Assembly: GCF_022759505.1 (NCBI RefSeq)
Contig: NZ_CP094289.1
Location: 496,001-560,000 of the forward strand
Source of the DNA: Georgenia sp. TF02-10
GTDB lineage: Bacteria > Actinomycetota > Actinomycetes > Actinomycetales > Actinomycetaceae
Length of the DNA: 64,000 bases
Direction: 5' to 3'
Part shown: piece by piece, positions 17,433-26,424 of the stretch
Numbering within the stretch: position 1 is the first letter of the stretch
Layout: every line of letters starts with the position of its first letter
Notes under the pieces: model-generated
Seen by the model: only the letters and a program-made list of their open reading frames with translations
Told to the model about the DNA's origin: nothing
Databases searched by the model: none
Made by a program: the position numbers and the translations under genes

Positions 17433-20068
17433 GGGCCGGCCCGCAGGGCGTCCGACCGGCCGGGGGAATCCGCCCGCCCCTCCGGCGGGCCCGGCGCCGC
17501 TGGGTCCTGCCGGCCCAGCAGCCACCCGGTCACCACCGAGATGAGCAGCGGGACCGCCACCGAGATCCCGATCGCCGGGATGACGATGCCGGAGTCGTTG
17601 AGGACGAAACCGATGCCGAGCGTGACCCCCAGGGCCACCAGCAGCGGCGTGAGCAGCATCGCGGCCCGGTCGATCCGGCCCACCGCGCCGTCCCCGACCA
17701 GCCACCCGTAGGCCCCGCCGTCCTGCCCGCGGGCGGCGTCGCGCAGCGGGCGGGAGAGCAGCACGACGACCAGCACGATCCCGCCGATGGCCAGGAAGGT
17801 CAGCGGCGAGCCGAACAGGTTGGCCAGGTTCTGGCCGAGCTTGCGGCCCACCACCGACCACAGCCCGCCGTCGAGGACCGTCTCGACGAACCGGCCCAGG
17901 TGCGAGCGCTCCGCCGGCGGGCGCAGCCAGTCCACCAGGGAGAAGCCGACCACCACCACGGCCGCGGCCGCCAGCACCCCGGCGACCCGGCGCAGCGTCA
18001 GCCGCACGCCCAGGGTCAGCAGGCCCAGGACGAGGAAGCCGGGGACGAGCGCGGGCGGGCCGCCGAAGTCGGCGCCGATGGCCGGCAGCCCGTCCAGCAC
18101 CACCGCCGTGACGCCGACGGCGCCCACCGCGGCCGCCGCGGCCCGCCGTCGGCCGCGGCGCACCAGTGGCTCGGCCAGGCACATGGCCACCAGCAGCGCG
18201 GCCGCGGCGAACAGGGCGAAGGAGGAGTTGTTGAACCCGTAGAACCGGCCGCCCACCTGCGGCTGGACCCCCATCAGGGCCGAGACCTGCAGCGTCGCGC
18301 CGGTCAGCACGTCCACCGCCAGCACCGCGGCGGTCAGCCCGGCGACGACGGCGACCGGGCCGAGCAGCCCGCGCCAGGGCCCGAGCAGCGCCGCGGCCGC
18401 GACCGCCGCGGCGAGCACCGCCGTCGCCGCGAACAGCACCAGCCCGGGGGCGTCGGCGCGCCACCAGGGCAGCAGGTTGGCCAGGTAGGACGCCACCGGG
18501 ACGGCGCCGACGCCGACCGCCACCGCCCGCAGCACCCGCAGCATCCCGCCGGGCCGGCCGGACCGCAGCGCCCGTGCCACCCGGCCCGGCAGGCCCCGCC
18601 CGCGGGCCTCCAGCCGGGCCGCCGTCCGGTCCAGCCAGCGCCGGTTCAGGCCCACGCTGGCCACCCCGTACAGCAGCAGGTTCATCGCCACCAGCGCGGA
18701 GTAGAACGGCCCGGTCAGTGGCCGGACGGCCACCGCGTGCGCGTTCACGTCCGCCAGGTACGCCACCCGCTCCGGGCCGGTGCGCCCGTCGGCCGCGTGC
18801 CCGAGCGGGGCGCCGGCCAGCCCGGCGGGCACGTCCAGCCCGAGCATGCCGAGCACGGTGGGGGTGAGGTCGGTGGACTGCAGCATCCCGGGCTGGCGGG
18901 TGGAGCGGGTGTCCAGCAGCGCCCCGTCCGCGGGCAGGTCGGGGCCGAGCGCCGGGCCGGCGGCCACCGCGACCTGCATGAGCGACCGGGTCCCGGAGTC
19001 GGCGAGCGAGCCGAGCACCACGGTCGCCTGGGGGGAGGCGGCCTGGACCGCCTCGAGGACGGCGCCCACCCGGGCGTCCACGCCGGCCACCTGCTCCGCC
19101 CGCTCGGGGGAGGCGAGCAGCCAGGCCTCGCCGGAGCTGGGCGGGGCGGTCTCGGAGGGGTCCGGCTCGTCGGTGCGGTCCACCGATGCCGACTCCGGGA
19201 CGAGCACGAGCGGCCGGTTGCGGTCCCGTACGGTGCCGACGTCGACGACGGCGAGCGCGTGGCCGGGCAGGGCGGCGCCGACCTGCTCCCCGAGCCGGGT
19301 GGGGCTGACCGGGGCGAAGGTGTGCTCCCCGGTGACGACGCCGTCACTGCCGGCCAGCGCGATGGCCGCACCGGCGCCGACGGCGACGGCCGGCATGCCG
19401 GCGTCGGCGAGGCGGTCCCCGAGCAGGCCGGGCTGGGCGTCGTAGGAGGCCTCGGCGGCGGCGTCGAGATAGTCCGACCATCCGGGGACGGCGCCGTCCG
19501 AGCCGGCCTCGCGCAGCGCCCGGCAGGTGCCATAGGTGCCGGTCGGCAGGTCGGCCGCGCGGCGGCCGGCCGACAGCGCCAGCCAGCCGTCGGCCGGGCA
19601 GGTGCTCGAGCGGACGGAGCGCACGACCATGTTGCCGCTCGCGCCGTGCTCGGCCAGCGCCCACAGGTTCGGGGTGGCCAGCGCGGAGAGGTCCTCCCAG
19701 CGCACCCCGCCGGTGCCGATGACGACGAGGGGGGCGCTGGGGCTGGCGGTGGCACCGGCGGCCGTACCGGGGTCGGCGGGGGTGCCTGGGTCGGTGGGTG
19801 CGCCGGCGGCCGGCGTCCTTGCTCGGTCGGTGGGTGCGCCGGCGACCGGAGCGCCGGGCGAATCGGTAGGTGCACCCGCGCTGGCGAGGGCGCCCGAGTC
19901 GGTGGTCGCGGCCGGGCCGGCCGTCTCGGCCGCCCCGGCACTCGCCGTGGGCCCCGGCGCCGCGGCCGCCACCAGCGGCGCGATCAGGGGCAGCACGAGC
20001 GCGAGGGTGACCACCGCGGCGAGGACGATGACGACCCACCGCTGCGTGCGCTGTCGCCGCCGGCTCAC
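17414..20068 (-). CDS. large membrane protein with alkaline-phosphatase-like extracytoplasmic domain
   Basis: 884 residues. A short basic N-terminus and one helix (about 11-35) lead to a low-complexity Pro/Ala/Thr/Gly linker (about 40-112) with repeated GAPTD units. An extracytoplasmic domain of about 340 residues follows (VVIGTGGVRWEDLSALATPNLWALAEHGASGNMVVR, then ADGWLALSAGRRAAD). The pattern suggests the alkaline phosphatase/sulfatase fold without all metal ligands. The C-terminal half (about 480-870) holds ten or more helices. This architecture occurs in uncharacterised actinobacterial envelope proteins. Lying next to a glycosyltransferase hints at a role in envelope polysaccharide or lipid export, which is inference. 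Function is unknown. Confidence 0.75.
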   Translation of the reverse strand: MSRRRQRTQRWVVIVLAAVVTLALVLPLIAPLVAAAAPGPTASAGAAETAGPAATTDSGALASAGAPTDSPGAPVAGAPTDRARTPAAGAPTDPGTPADPGTAAGATASPSAPLVVIGTGGVRWEDLSALATPNLWALAEHGASGNMVVRSVRSSTCPADGWLALSAGRRAADLPTGTYGTCRALREAGSDGAVPGWSDYLDAAAEASYDAQPGLLGDRLADAGMPAVAVGAGAAIALAGSDGVVTGEHTFAPVSPTRLGEQVGAALPGHALAVVDVGTVRDRNRPLVLVPESASVDRTDEPDPSETAPPSSGEAWLLASPERAEQVAGVDARVGAVLEAVQAASPQATVVLGSLADSGTRSLMQVAVAAGPALGPDLPADGALLDTRSTRQPGMLQSTDLTPTVLGMLGLDVPAGLAGAPLGHAADGRTGPERVAYLADVNAHAVAVRPLTGPFYSALVAMNLLLYGVASVGLNRRWLDRTAARLEARGRGLPGRVARALRSGRPGGMLRVLRAVAVGVGAVPVASYLANLLPWWRADAPGLVLFAATAVLAAAVAAAALLGPWRGLLGPVAVVAGLTAAVLAVDVLTGATLQVSALMGVQPQVGGRFYGFNNSSFALFAAAALLVAMCLAEPLVRRGRRRAAAAAVGAVGVTAVVLDGLPAIGADFGGPPALVPGFLVLGLLTLGVRLTLRRVAGVLAAAAVVVVGFSLVDWLRPPAERSHLGRFVETVLDGGLWSVVGRKLGQNLANLFGSPLTFLAIGGIVLVVVLLSRPLRDAARGQDGGAYGWLVGDGAVGRIDRAAMLLTPLLVALGVTLGIGFVLNDSGIVIPAIGISVAVPLLISVVTGWLLGRQDPAAPGPPEGRADSPGRSDALRAGPQAQAR

Positions 20069-20184
20069 CCGGGCAGCCTACGTGGCGCGCCCCCGGGGCA
20101 ACCTTGGCCACAGCCGCGCGCGGCACCCGGCCGCCCCACGGCGACGACTACCCTGCAGGGGTCGCACCGCCCCCAGGAGGTCCC

Positions 20185-21159
20185 ATGCCCGCCGTCGACG
20201 GCGTCCGTCCCCGCGCCCGGTACGCCTACCTCGGGCCGGAGGGCACCTTCTCCGAGGTCGCGCTGCGGCAGGTCGTCACCGGGGAGGACGCCGACCTGGT
20301 GCCGTGCACCGACGTGGTGACCGCGCTGGACCGGGTCCGGTCGGGCGAGGTCGACTTCGCCGTCGTCCCGATCGAGAATTCCGTAGAGGGCGGCGTCAAC
20401 GTCACCATGGACACCCTTGCCACCGGGGCGCCGCTGCGGATCGTGGCGGAGATGCTGGTCCCGGTCGCGTTCACCCTCTCCGCCCGGGCCGGGACCACCC
20501 TGGAGCAGGTCCGGCGCATCGGCACCCACCCGCACGCCTGGGCGCAGTGCCGCCGCTGGGTCGCCGCGCACCTGCCCGGCGCCGTGCACGTCCCGGCCAC
20601 CTCCACCGCCGCCGCGGCCGCGCTGCTCGCCGAGCGGCCCGACGCCGGCTTCGACGCCGCCCTGTCCTCGGCCGTCTCGGTGGAGAAGTACGGCCTGACC
20701 CCGCTGGCCGAGGGCATCAACGACAACCCGCACGCGGTGACCCGGTTCATCCTCGTCGCCGCCCCCGGCTACCTCCCCCCGCCCACGGGCGCGGACAAGA
20801 CCACGCTCATGGTGCACCTGCCCGACAACGAGGCCGGGGCCCTGCTGAGCATGCTCGAGCAGTTCGCGACCCGGGGGGTCAACCTCTCCCGGATCGAGTC
20901 CCGGCCGATCGGGGACTCCCTGGGCCGGTACTCCTTCTCCATCGACGCCGAGGGGCACGTGGCCGAGGAACGGGTGCAGGCCACCCTCATCGGCCTGCAC
21001 CGGGTGTGCCCCACCGTGCGGTTCCTCGGCTCCTACCCGCGCGCCGACGGGCAGCGCCCGCAGATGCGGCCCGGGACGCACGACGCCGACTTCCGCGCGG
21101 CACGGGACTGGGTGGCGGGACTGCTGGACGGGCTGGCGCCGACCGGGGCGGGGGACTGA
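20185..21159 (+). CDS. pheA: prephenate dehydratase
   Basis: 324-residue monofunctional enzyme that decarboxylates and dehydrates prephenate to phenylpyruvate in phenylalanine synthesis. It begins with the family signature YLGPEGTFSEVALRQV (14-29), continues with EIENSVEGGVN-like VPIENSVEGGVN and the GTHPHAWAQCR segment, and ends with an ACT domain. The allosteric ESRP motif is at 238-241 in LSRIESRPIGDSLGRYSF, predicting feedback inhibition by phenylalanine. The ATG at 20185 is chosen because AGGAGG sits 4 nt upstream. A TACCCT at 20150-20155 is a plausible -10. No chorismate mutase domain is fused. Confidence 0.96.
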   Translation: MPAVDGVRPRARYAYLGPEGTFSEVALRQVVTGEDADLVPCTDVVTALDRVRSGEVDFAVVPIENSVEGGVNVTMDTLATGAPLRIVAEMLVPVAFTLSARAGTTLEQVRRIGTHPHAWAQCRRWVAAHLPGAVHVPATSTAAAAALLAERPDAGFDAALSSAVSVEKYGLTPLAEGINDNPHAVTRFILVAAPGYLPPPTGADKTTLMVHLPDNEAGALLSMLEQFATRGVNLSRIESRPIGDSLGRYSFSIDAEGHVAEERVQATLIGLHRVCPTVRFLGSYPRADGQRPQMRPGTHDADFRAARDWVAGLLDGLAPTGAGD

Positions 21160-21323
21160 GGACCCGCTGCCGGGCCAGCTGAGGACCGGCTGCCGGGCCG
21201 GGTCGGCGGCGGGCTCTAGCGTGCGGACCGTCGGCGGCCCGGCGCCGGTGCGACTGGCCCATCCCCAGCCGAGCTCCGGCTGGCCCTGTCCACAGCCGGG
21301 CCCGAGCAGTAGCTGGCGCCCAA

Positions 21324-21376
21324 CATCGAGAACGTCAAAACGGTTGCTGTCAGCAACCACTTTGGCAGTCTCGATG
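21324..21376. repeat. intergenic palindrome, copy 2 of 3
   Basis: Imperfect inverted repeat of about 26-bp arms beginning CATCGAG and ending CTCGATG, with five mismatched positions, several tolerated as G-U pairs. The core GGTTGCTG-T-CAGCAACC is perfect and identical to copy 1. The left arm matches copy 1 more closely than the right arm does. Confidence 0.75.
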
Positions 21377-21412
21377 CTGCCGGGCGGCCGTCGCCGTCGG
21401 CGGGCCGAACAC

Positions 21413-21459
21413 CGAGAACGTCAAAACGGTTGCTCTCAGCAACCACTTTGCCAGTCTCG
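21413..21459. repeat. intergenic palindrome, copy 3 of 3
   Basis: The left arm cgagaacgtcaaaacggttg(ct) is identical to copy 2. The 3-nt loop is CTC, and the right arm ends CCAGTCTCG. Its arm mismatches fall at the same positions as in copy 2, so copies 2 and 3 are probably a tandem duplication of one diverged element. Confidence 0.75.
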
Positions 21460-21519
21460 ACGCGGGAGGCAGGGCCGAGGCGCGGCCTGAGGCCGGTCTG
21501 CCGCTGGCGACCCCGGCCG

Positions 21520-22809
21520 CTACGCCGTGCGCACCACCAGCGCCCGCTCCTCCACCCGGGCCCGCACGACCCGGGCGTAGCCGATGAGGTCGCCGTCGAC
21601 CTGGACGTGCTCGGGCTCCTCGGTGCGGACCACCACCTCCTGGGAGCGGCGGAACTCGATGGTGCCGGTGGCGTAGGGCACCAGGTCCCGGCGCACGCCG
21701 ATGCCCTGGAGGACCACCTTGCGGAGCAGGTCCGCCCAGCCGATCAGGCCGCCCCGGGTGTCGATCGCCGCCACGTCCAGCCACCCGTCATCGAGCTGGG
21801 CGTCGGGGAAGAGCACCACCCCGCCGGGCAGCCGACCGACGTTGGCGAACAGGATGGTCCGGGCCGTGATCGTGTCCCCCGGCCCGGACCCGCCGAGCTC
21901 GACGGTGGCCCGGATCTTCCGGCCGGTCAGGTGCTTGACCCCGGCGAGGAAGTACGCCAGCCAGCCGATCCGGGCCTTGAGCTCGTCGTCGGCGCCGGCG
22001 ACCATCGCCGCGTCGAAGCCGAGGCCGCCGATGACCAGGAACACGTGCTCCTTGTCCGGGTCCTCGACCGGGACCTGCGGGGTCTCGGCGGCGTGCGCGC
22101 GCAGCTCCTCCTCGTCCTCGGGCAGCGCGCTGTCCAGGTAGCGGCCCTCGGCGGCCGCGCCGGACCCGGTCGCGTCGGCGCTCTTGGCGGTCGAGGCGTC
22201 AGCCCGGCCGGCGACCTTCGCCTCGTCCTCCGCGGAGAGCGGCTCGGTGCGCAGCCAGCCCATGTCGATCGGCCGGTCTCGCCCGGTCAGGGCGGTGGAG
22301 ACCATCTCGCGCTGGCTGCCCAGCGGAATCTCCAGGTTGCGGGCCAGCAGGTTGCCGGTGCCCAGCGGGACGAGGCCCATCGGCACCTCGCTGCCGGCCA
22401 GGGCCTCGGCGACGGCGCGCACGGTGCCGTCCCCGCCGGCGGCGATCACCAGCGACGCCCCGGCGGCCAGCGCCTCCCGCGCCTGCCCCAGGCCCGGGTC
22501 CTCCACGGTGGTCTCGAACCACAGCGGCTCGGCCAGCCCCACCTCGCCGGCGGTCTGGTTCACCAGGTCCCGCAGGCCTTCCACGTCCCGGACCTTCGAC
22601 GGGTTCAGCACGACGGCGGGCGGGCCGGGCGGCTCCTCGTCCGCGGGCTGGTCCTCGGTCGCCTCCTCGGCCGCACCGTCCCCGGCCGTCCCGGGCCGGC
22701 GGGTCCCGGCGCGGGCAGGGCGAACGGCGCGCCAGGCCAGCGCACCGGCGATGAGGGCCACCACGGCGAGGAGGAGCGCCACGACCGCCAGCCACTGCTC
22801 CCACGCCAT
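21520..22809 (-). CDS. diacylglycerol/sphingosine kinase family protein
   Basis: 429 residues. One N-terminal membrane helix (about 6-27) is followed by an acidic Pro-rich linker and a lipid kinase catalytic domain: VVLNPSKV (about 80), the ATP-binding GGDGT at 125-129, and [18 protein letters not shown]. The C-terminal part carries the [11 protein letters not shown] segment of the family. An acidic insertion at about 215-260 interrupts the domain. Members phosphorylate diacylglycerol or related lipids at the membrane. The ATG at 22809 follows TACCGT by 6 nt, so the mRNA may be leaderless. It is divergent from serS. Confidence 0.87.
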   Translation of the reverse strand: MAWEQWLAVVALLLAVVALIAGALAWRAVRPARAGTRRPGTAGDGAAEEATEDQPADEEPPGPPAVVLNPSKVRDVEGLRDLVNQTAGEVGLAEPLWFETTVEDPGLGQAREALAAGASLVIAAGGDGTVRAVAEALAGSEVPMGLVPLGTGNLLARNLEIPLGSQREMVSTALTGRDRPIDMGWLRTEPLSAEDEAKVAGRADASTAKSADATGSGAAAEGRYLDSALPEDEEELRAHAAETPQVPVEDPDKEHVFLVIGGLGFDAAMVAGADDELKARIGWLAYFLAGVKHLTGRKIRATVELGGSGPGDTITARTILFANVGRLPGGVVLFPDAQLDDGWLDVAAIDTRGGLIGWADLLRKVVLQGIGVRRDLVPYATGTIEFRRSQEVVVRTEEPEHVQVDGDLIGYARVVRARVEERALVVRTA

Positions 22810-22815
22810 GGGCGA

Positions 22816-22821
22816 ACGGTA
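22816..22821 (-). promoter_or_regulatory. -10 element, leaderless lipid kinase gene
   Basis: The minus-strand hexamer TACCGT ends 6 nt before the ATG at 22809; no ribosome binding site is seen. Confidence 0.4.
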
Positions 22822-23002
22822 CCCACGGCGGCCGGGGTGCACCGCGCGGGACCACGGCGCCGGGTGCTGGGGCCGACCGGCGCCGGGTGCGGGGGGCGTG
22901 CGGCCGGGCGGGCCGACCCCCCGACGCCCTGCCGTGTGCGGCGAGGCCGCCTGCCGTGCCGGGCCCACCGGCGCCCGGTGCGGGGCCGACCGCGCCGCCC
23001 GT

Positions 23003-23008
23003 TACCCT
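23003..23008 (+). promoter_or_regulatory. -10 element, serS
   Basis: TACCCT ends 6 nt before the GTG start of serS. GAGGGG directly before the GTG is too close to act as a normal Shine-Dalgarno, so leaderless initiation is favoured. Confidence 0.4.
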
Positions 23009-23014
23009 CGAGGG

Positions 23015-24286
23015 GTGATCGACCTCAAGGCCCTGCGGGCCGACCCGGAGAAGGTGCGGGCCAGCCAGCGGGCCCGCGGGGCCGACGTGGACGTCGTCGA
23101 CGCCCTGCTCCAGGCCGACGCCCGGCGCCGGTCCACCCTGACCCGGTTCGAGGAGCTCCGCGCCGAGCAGAAGCAGGCGTCCCGGAGCGTCGGCGCCGCC
23201 GACCCGGCGGAGCGGCCGGCCGTGCTGGCCCGCGCCAAGGAGCTCGCCGCCCAGGTCCGCGCCGCCGAGGTCGAGGCCGACGCCGCCGCCGCGGAGGTCG
23301 ACGCGCTGCTGCAGCAGGTCCCCAACGTCGTCCTCGACGGCGTCCCGGCCGGCGGGGAGGAGGACTACGCGGTCCTCAAGCACGTGGGCACCCCCCGCGA
23401 CTTCGCCGCCGAGGGCCTCGCCCCGCTGGACCACCTCGACCTGGGCGAGGGCCTGCGCGCCATCGACACCAAGCGCGGCACCAAGGTCGCCGGCGCCCGG
23501 TTCTACTTCCTCACCGGTATCGGCGCCCGGCTCGAGCTCGCCCTGCTCACCGCCGCCCTGGACCAGGCGCTCGCCACCGGCTTCACGCCGATGGTCACCC
23601 CCACCCTGGTCACCCCGCAGACGATGGCCGGCACCGGCTTCCTCGGCGCGCACACCGATGAGGTCTACCACCTGGCCACCGACGACCTGTACCTCACCGG
23701 CACCTCCGAGGTCGCGCTCGCCGGCTACCACGCCGACGAGATCCTCGACCTCGACGGCGGCCCGCTGCGCTACGCCGGCTGGTCCACCTGCTACCGGCGC
23801 GAGGCCGGCTCCTACGGCAAGGACACCCGCGGCATCATCCGGGTGCACCAGTTCAACAAGGTGGAGATGTTCTCTTACGTCCCGGCGGAGCAGGCGGAGG
23901 AGGAGCACGCCCGGCTGCTCGCCTGGGAGGAGGAGATGCTCGCCAAGGTCGAGCTGCCCTACCGGGTCATCGATACCGCCGCCGGGGACCTCGGCACCTC
24001 CGCCGCCCGGAAGTTCGACTGCGAGGCCTGGCTGCCCAGCCAGTCCCGGTACCTCGAGCTCACCTCCACCTCCAACTGCACCACCTTCCAGGCCCGGCGG
24101 CTGGGCATCCGGGAGCGGGCGGCCGACGGCCAGACCCGCCCGGTGGCCACCCTCAACGGCACGCTCGCCACCACCCGGTGGCTGGTGGCGATCCTGGAGA
24201 ACCACCAGCTGCCCGGCGGGGCCGTCCGGGTGCCCGCCGGGCTGCGGCCCTACCTCGGGGGCCTGGAGGTCATCGAGCCCGCATGA
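23015..24286 (+). CDS. serS: seryl-tRNA synthetase
   Basis: 423-residue class II aminoacyl-tRNA synthetase charging tRNA-Ser. Residues 1-110 form the coiled-coil tRNA-binding arm ([20 protein letters not shown] onward). The catalytic core has the motif 2 loop in [22 protein letters not shown], the serine-binding [14 protein letters not shown], and motif 3 [18 protein letters not shown]. The length is standard. The GTG at 23015 is required to begin with IDLK. The next gene's ATG overlaps the stop by 4 bases, so the HAD phosphatase is translated with serS. Two tRNA-Ser genes lie elsewhere in this window. Confidence 0.97.
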   Translation: MIDLKALRADPEKVRASQRARGADVDVVDALLQADARRRSTLTRFEELRAEQKQASRSVGAADPAERPAVLARAKELAAQVRAAEVEADAAAAEVDALLQQVPNVVLDGVPAGGEEDYAVLKHVGTPRDFAAEGLAPLDHLDLGEGLRAIDTKRGTKVAGARFYFLTGIGARLELALLTAALDQALATGFTPMVTPTLVTPQTMAGTGFLGAHTDEVYHLATDDLYLTGTSEVALAGYHADEILDLDGGPLRYAGWSTCYRREAGSYGKDTRGIIRVHQFNKVEMFSYVPAEQAEEEHARLLAWEEEMLAKVELPYRVIDTAAGDLGTSAARKFDCEAWLPSQSRYLELTSTSNCTTFQARRLGIRERAADGQTRPVATLNGTLATTRWLVAILENHQLPGGAVRVPAGLRPYLGGLEVIEPA

Positions 24287-25197
24287 CGGACCTCACCGGC
24301 GCCAGCGTCCCGGCGGAGCCGGCCGGCAACGGCGTCCTGCCGCTGGCCGCGCGCGCCGCCCGGTGGCGGGAGGCGCTGCCGCCCACCCTGCCCGCCGCGG
24401 GGGCGGACCTGCTCGTCGCCCTGGACATCGACGGCACCCTGCTCACCCACGACGGCGAGCTCCGCCCCGCCGTCGCCGAGGCCGTGGCCGACCTGCGCGA
24501 CACCGGGACCCGGGTGGTCCTGGCCACCGGCCGCTCCCTCCAGGCCGTCACCCCGGTGGCCGCCGCCCTGGGCCTGACCCACGGCTGGGCGGTGTGCTCC
24601 AACGGGGCCGTCGTCATCCGGCTGGACCCCGGGCTGGCGGAGGGGCACGAGATCACCGACGTCGTCACCTTCGACCCGGGGCCGACCCTGCGGCTGCTGC
24701 GCGAGGAGGTGCCGTCCGGGCTGTTCGCGGTGGAGGACCTCGGCCGCGGGTTCAAGGTGACCTCGCCCTTCCCGATGGGGGAGCTGACCGGGGAGGTGGA
24801 GGTGGTGGACTTCGAGGAGCTCGCCGCCGCCCCCGCCACCCGGGTGACGCTGCGGGCGCCGGAGCTGAGCTCGGCGGACTTCCACGACCTCGTCCAGCGG
24901 GTGGGCCTGCACGGGGTGGGCTACGCGGTCGGCTGGACCGCGTGGCTGGACATCTCCCCGGAGGGCGTGAGCAAGGCCAGCGCGCTGGAGATGCTGCGCG
25001 GGCGGATGGACGTCCGGCCCGCCGCCACGGTCGCGGTGGGCGACGGGTCGAACGACCTGGAGATGCTCGCCTGGGCCGCGCACGGGGTGGCCATGGGCGA
25101 CGCCGGCCCGCAGGTGGTGGCGGCGGCCGACGTCGTCACCGACCGGGTGGGCCAGGACGGCGCCGCCGTCGTGCTGCGGGCGCTGCTCGAGCGCTGA
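24283..25197 (+). CDS. Cof-type HAD-superfamily phosphatase
   Basis: 304 residues. After a 40-residue non-conserved N-terminus come HAD motif I DIDGT (Asp48, Asp50), a class IIB cap in the middle, and the C-terminal motifs: the lysine in [12 protein letters not shown] and GDGSNDLEM at 253-261. Cof proteins dephosphorylate sugar phosphates or cofactor phosphates in the cytosol. Coupling to serS by an ATGA overlap is common in actinobacteria, though no functional link is known to me. Substrate not predictable. Confidence 0.9.
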   Translation: MTDLTGASVPAEPAGNGVLPLAARAARWREALPPTLPAAGADLLVALDIDGTLLTHDGELRPAVAEAVADLRDTGTRVVLATGRSLQAVTPVAAALGLTHGWAVCSNGAVVIRLDPGLAEGHEITDVVTFDPGPTLRLLREEVPSGLFAVEDLGRGFKVTSPFPMGELTGEVEVVDFEELAAAPATRVTLRAPELSSADFHDLVQRVGLHGVGYAVGWTAWLDISPEGVSKASALEMLRGRMDVRPAATVAVGDGSNDLEMLAWAAHGVAMGDAGPQVVAAADVVTDRVGQDGAAVVLRALLER

Positions 25198-25334
25198 CCC
25201 GGCCGACGGAGAGGGGTGTGGCACGGTCACCAGGGCGGTGGCCGACGGCGGTCCCGCACCGCCGGCCGAGACGATCCCGACGGTGGCCGCCGTCGTCGGG
25301 ACCCCGTTAGCGAGCAGCCGACCGGCCGCTCCCG

Positions 25335-26129
25335 TCAGGACACGTGCGCCTGCCGGTCGGCGTTGGCGTGGATGGCGTCCCGGACGTACTGCGCGAGGCC
25401 CGGGTGGACGTCCTCGTACGTCTTGGTGTACCGCGGTTCGGTGACGTACATGTCGCTGAGCTTGCGGTGGAACTGGGCGTCGAGGTCGTAGAACCAGCGC
25501 TCGATATGGGCCCGCGCCGCCTCGGCGGCGTCCATCGCCTCGGCGGAGGTGGCCGGCAGCCCGGCGGTCAGCGCCGCGACGAACGCGGCGTTGACCGCCT
25601 CGCTCTCGGCCTTGATCTGCTCCCAGTCCGCCTTGGTGTACTCCCGGGTGCGCTGCTCGGACTGCCGCCACGCGTCGGTGCCGCCCCAGCGCTCCTGGGC
25701 CTCGGCCGCGTACTCGTCGCTGAAGCTGTCCCCGAACAGCTCGCGCTGCTCCTGCGGGGTGAGGTTCACGCCGTTCATCTCTTGCTCCCACGCTCGGTCG
25801 ATGGCTGCCAGGAGCTCGGTGAGCTCCGCCAGCCGGGACACGACCACCGCGCGCTGGCGCTGCAGGTGCTCGGCCACCGCCCCCGGCGTCTCCTGCGCGA
25901 GCAGCTCGTGGATCTGCTCGAGCGGCAGGCCCAGGCGCCGGTAGACCACCACGCTGCGCAGCCGGTCGATGTCCGCCGGCGCGTACAGGCGGTACCCGGC
26001 GTGGCTGCGTGCGCTCGGGGTGACCAGGCCGATCTCGTCGTAGTGGTGCAGGGTCCGCACCGTGACGCCGAGCTGCTCGGCGATCTGGCCCACCGTGAGC
26101 ACCTGCTGCTCCTCCGTCGCTGCGGTCAT
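25335..26129 (-). CDS. MerR-family regulator, TipAL type
   Basis: 264 residues: a MerR winged HTH (LTVGQIAEQLGVTVRTLHHYDEIGLVTPS, about 12-75), a coiled-coil dimer helix (about 80-120) and a C-terminal TipAS-like antibiotic-recognition domain (WFYDLDAQFHRKLSDMYVTEPRYTKTYE). TipAL proteins bind thiopeptides and other peptide drugs and activate their own promoter. The ATG at 26129 is preferred over a GTG at 26138 because it sits 7 nt after the -10 position predicted by a MerR-type 19-bp spacer. A dyad like the TipAL site lies in that spacer. No efflux gene is directly attached. Confidence 0.87.
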   Translation of the reverse strand: MTAATEEQQVLTVGQIAEQLGVTVRTLHHYDEIGLVTPSARSHAGYRLYAPADIDRLRSVVVYRRLGLPLEQIHELLAQETPGAVAEHLQRQRAVVVSRLAELTELLAAIDRAWEQEMNGVNLTPQEQRELFGDSFSDEYAAEAQERWGGTDAWRQSEQRTREYTKADWEQIKAESEAVNAAFVAALTAGLPATSAEAMDAAEAARAHIERWFYDLDAQFHRKLSDMYVTEPRYTKTYEDVHPGLAQYVRDAIHANADRQAHVS

Positions 26130-26146
26130 GCCCTCCACCGTGCTGG

Positions 26147-26167
26147 CTCACGTCGGGTGAGGGTCAA
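26147..26167 (-). promoter_or_regulatory. TipAL-like operator in a 19-bp-spacer promoter
   Basis: Minus-strand -35 TTGACC (26162-26167) is followed immediately by the dyad CTCAC-N5-GTGAG (26147-26161). A 19-nt spacer then leads to the presumed -10 (CACGGT, 26137-26142). Long spacers holding a dyad are the hallmark of MerR-activated promoters. The half-sites match the CTCAC/GTGAG ends I recall for the tipA operator. Confidence 0.6.
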
Positions 26168-26381
26168 CCGCCATCGTCCGCCACCGGTGGGCGGCGGCGC
26201 TCGCCGACGGCGGGCACCGGGCCGGTCGTCGTCGGCCGGTACCGGGCCGGTCGCCGTCGGCGGCACCGACCCGGGACCTCCGTCCCGGATCTGCGCCGCC
26301 GGGCCATCGTTGCCGGATCGTTACCGGTTCCGGGCCGCTTTCGGTTGAAGAACCGGGGGCCGACGGCTTGGGTAGCCGTGG

Positions 26382-26395
26382 GAGCGGTTCCGCTC
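26382..26395. promoter_or_regulatory. operator candidate upstream of sugar ABC operon
   Basis: Perfect inverted repeat GAGCGG-TT-CCGCTC, 30 nt before the GTG of the binding protein. The even, close-spaced form resembles LacI-family sites that control alpha-glucoside importers. No LacI gene is present in the window. Confidence 0.4.
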
Positions 26396-26424
26396 GCGGA
26401 CGATGACGTACGAGGAGGACTGTC

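Larger units (their letters stand above)
21160..21519. other. convergent intergenic region with two palindromes
   Basis: 360 bp between the ends of pheA and the lipid/diacylglycerol-kinase-like gene. Two imperfect palindromes of the family first seen at 13806-13852 lie here, 36 bp apart. No coding sequence is supported. The hairpins could serve as bidirectional terminators in this location. Confidence 0.65.
26130..26424. other. divergent control region, MerR gene / sugar ABC operon
   Basis: 295 bp holding the MerR-type promoter (26137-26167), many GC inverted repeats of the ccggtaccgg kind, and the candidate operator at 26382-26395. No gene is supported. Confidence 0.5.

Noticed and set aside
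13806-21459. Palindromes as plain intrinsic terminators
   Set aside because: One copy lies between two divergent starts and none has a T-run; shared sequence in the arms is not expected for terminators. They may still terminate at 21.3-21.5 kb.
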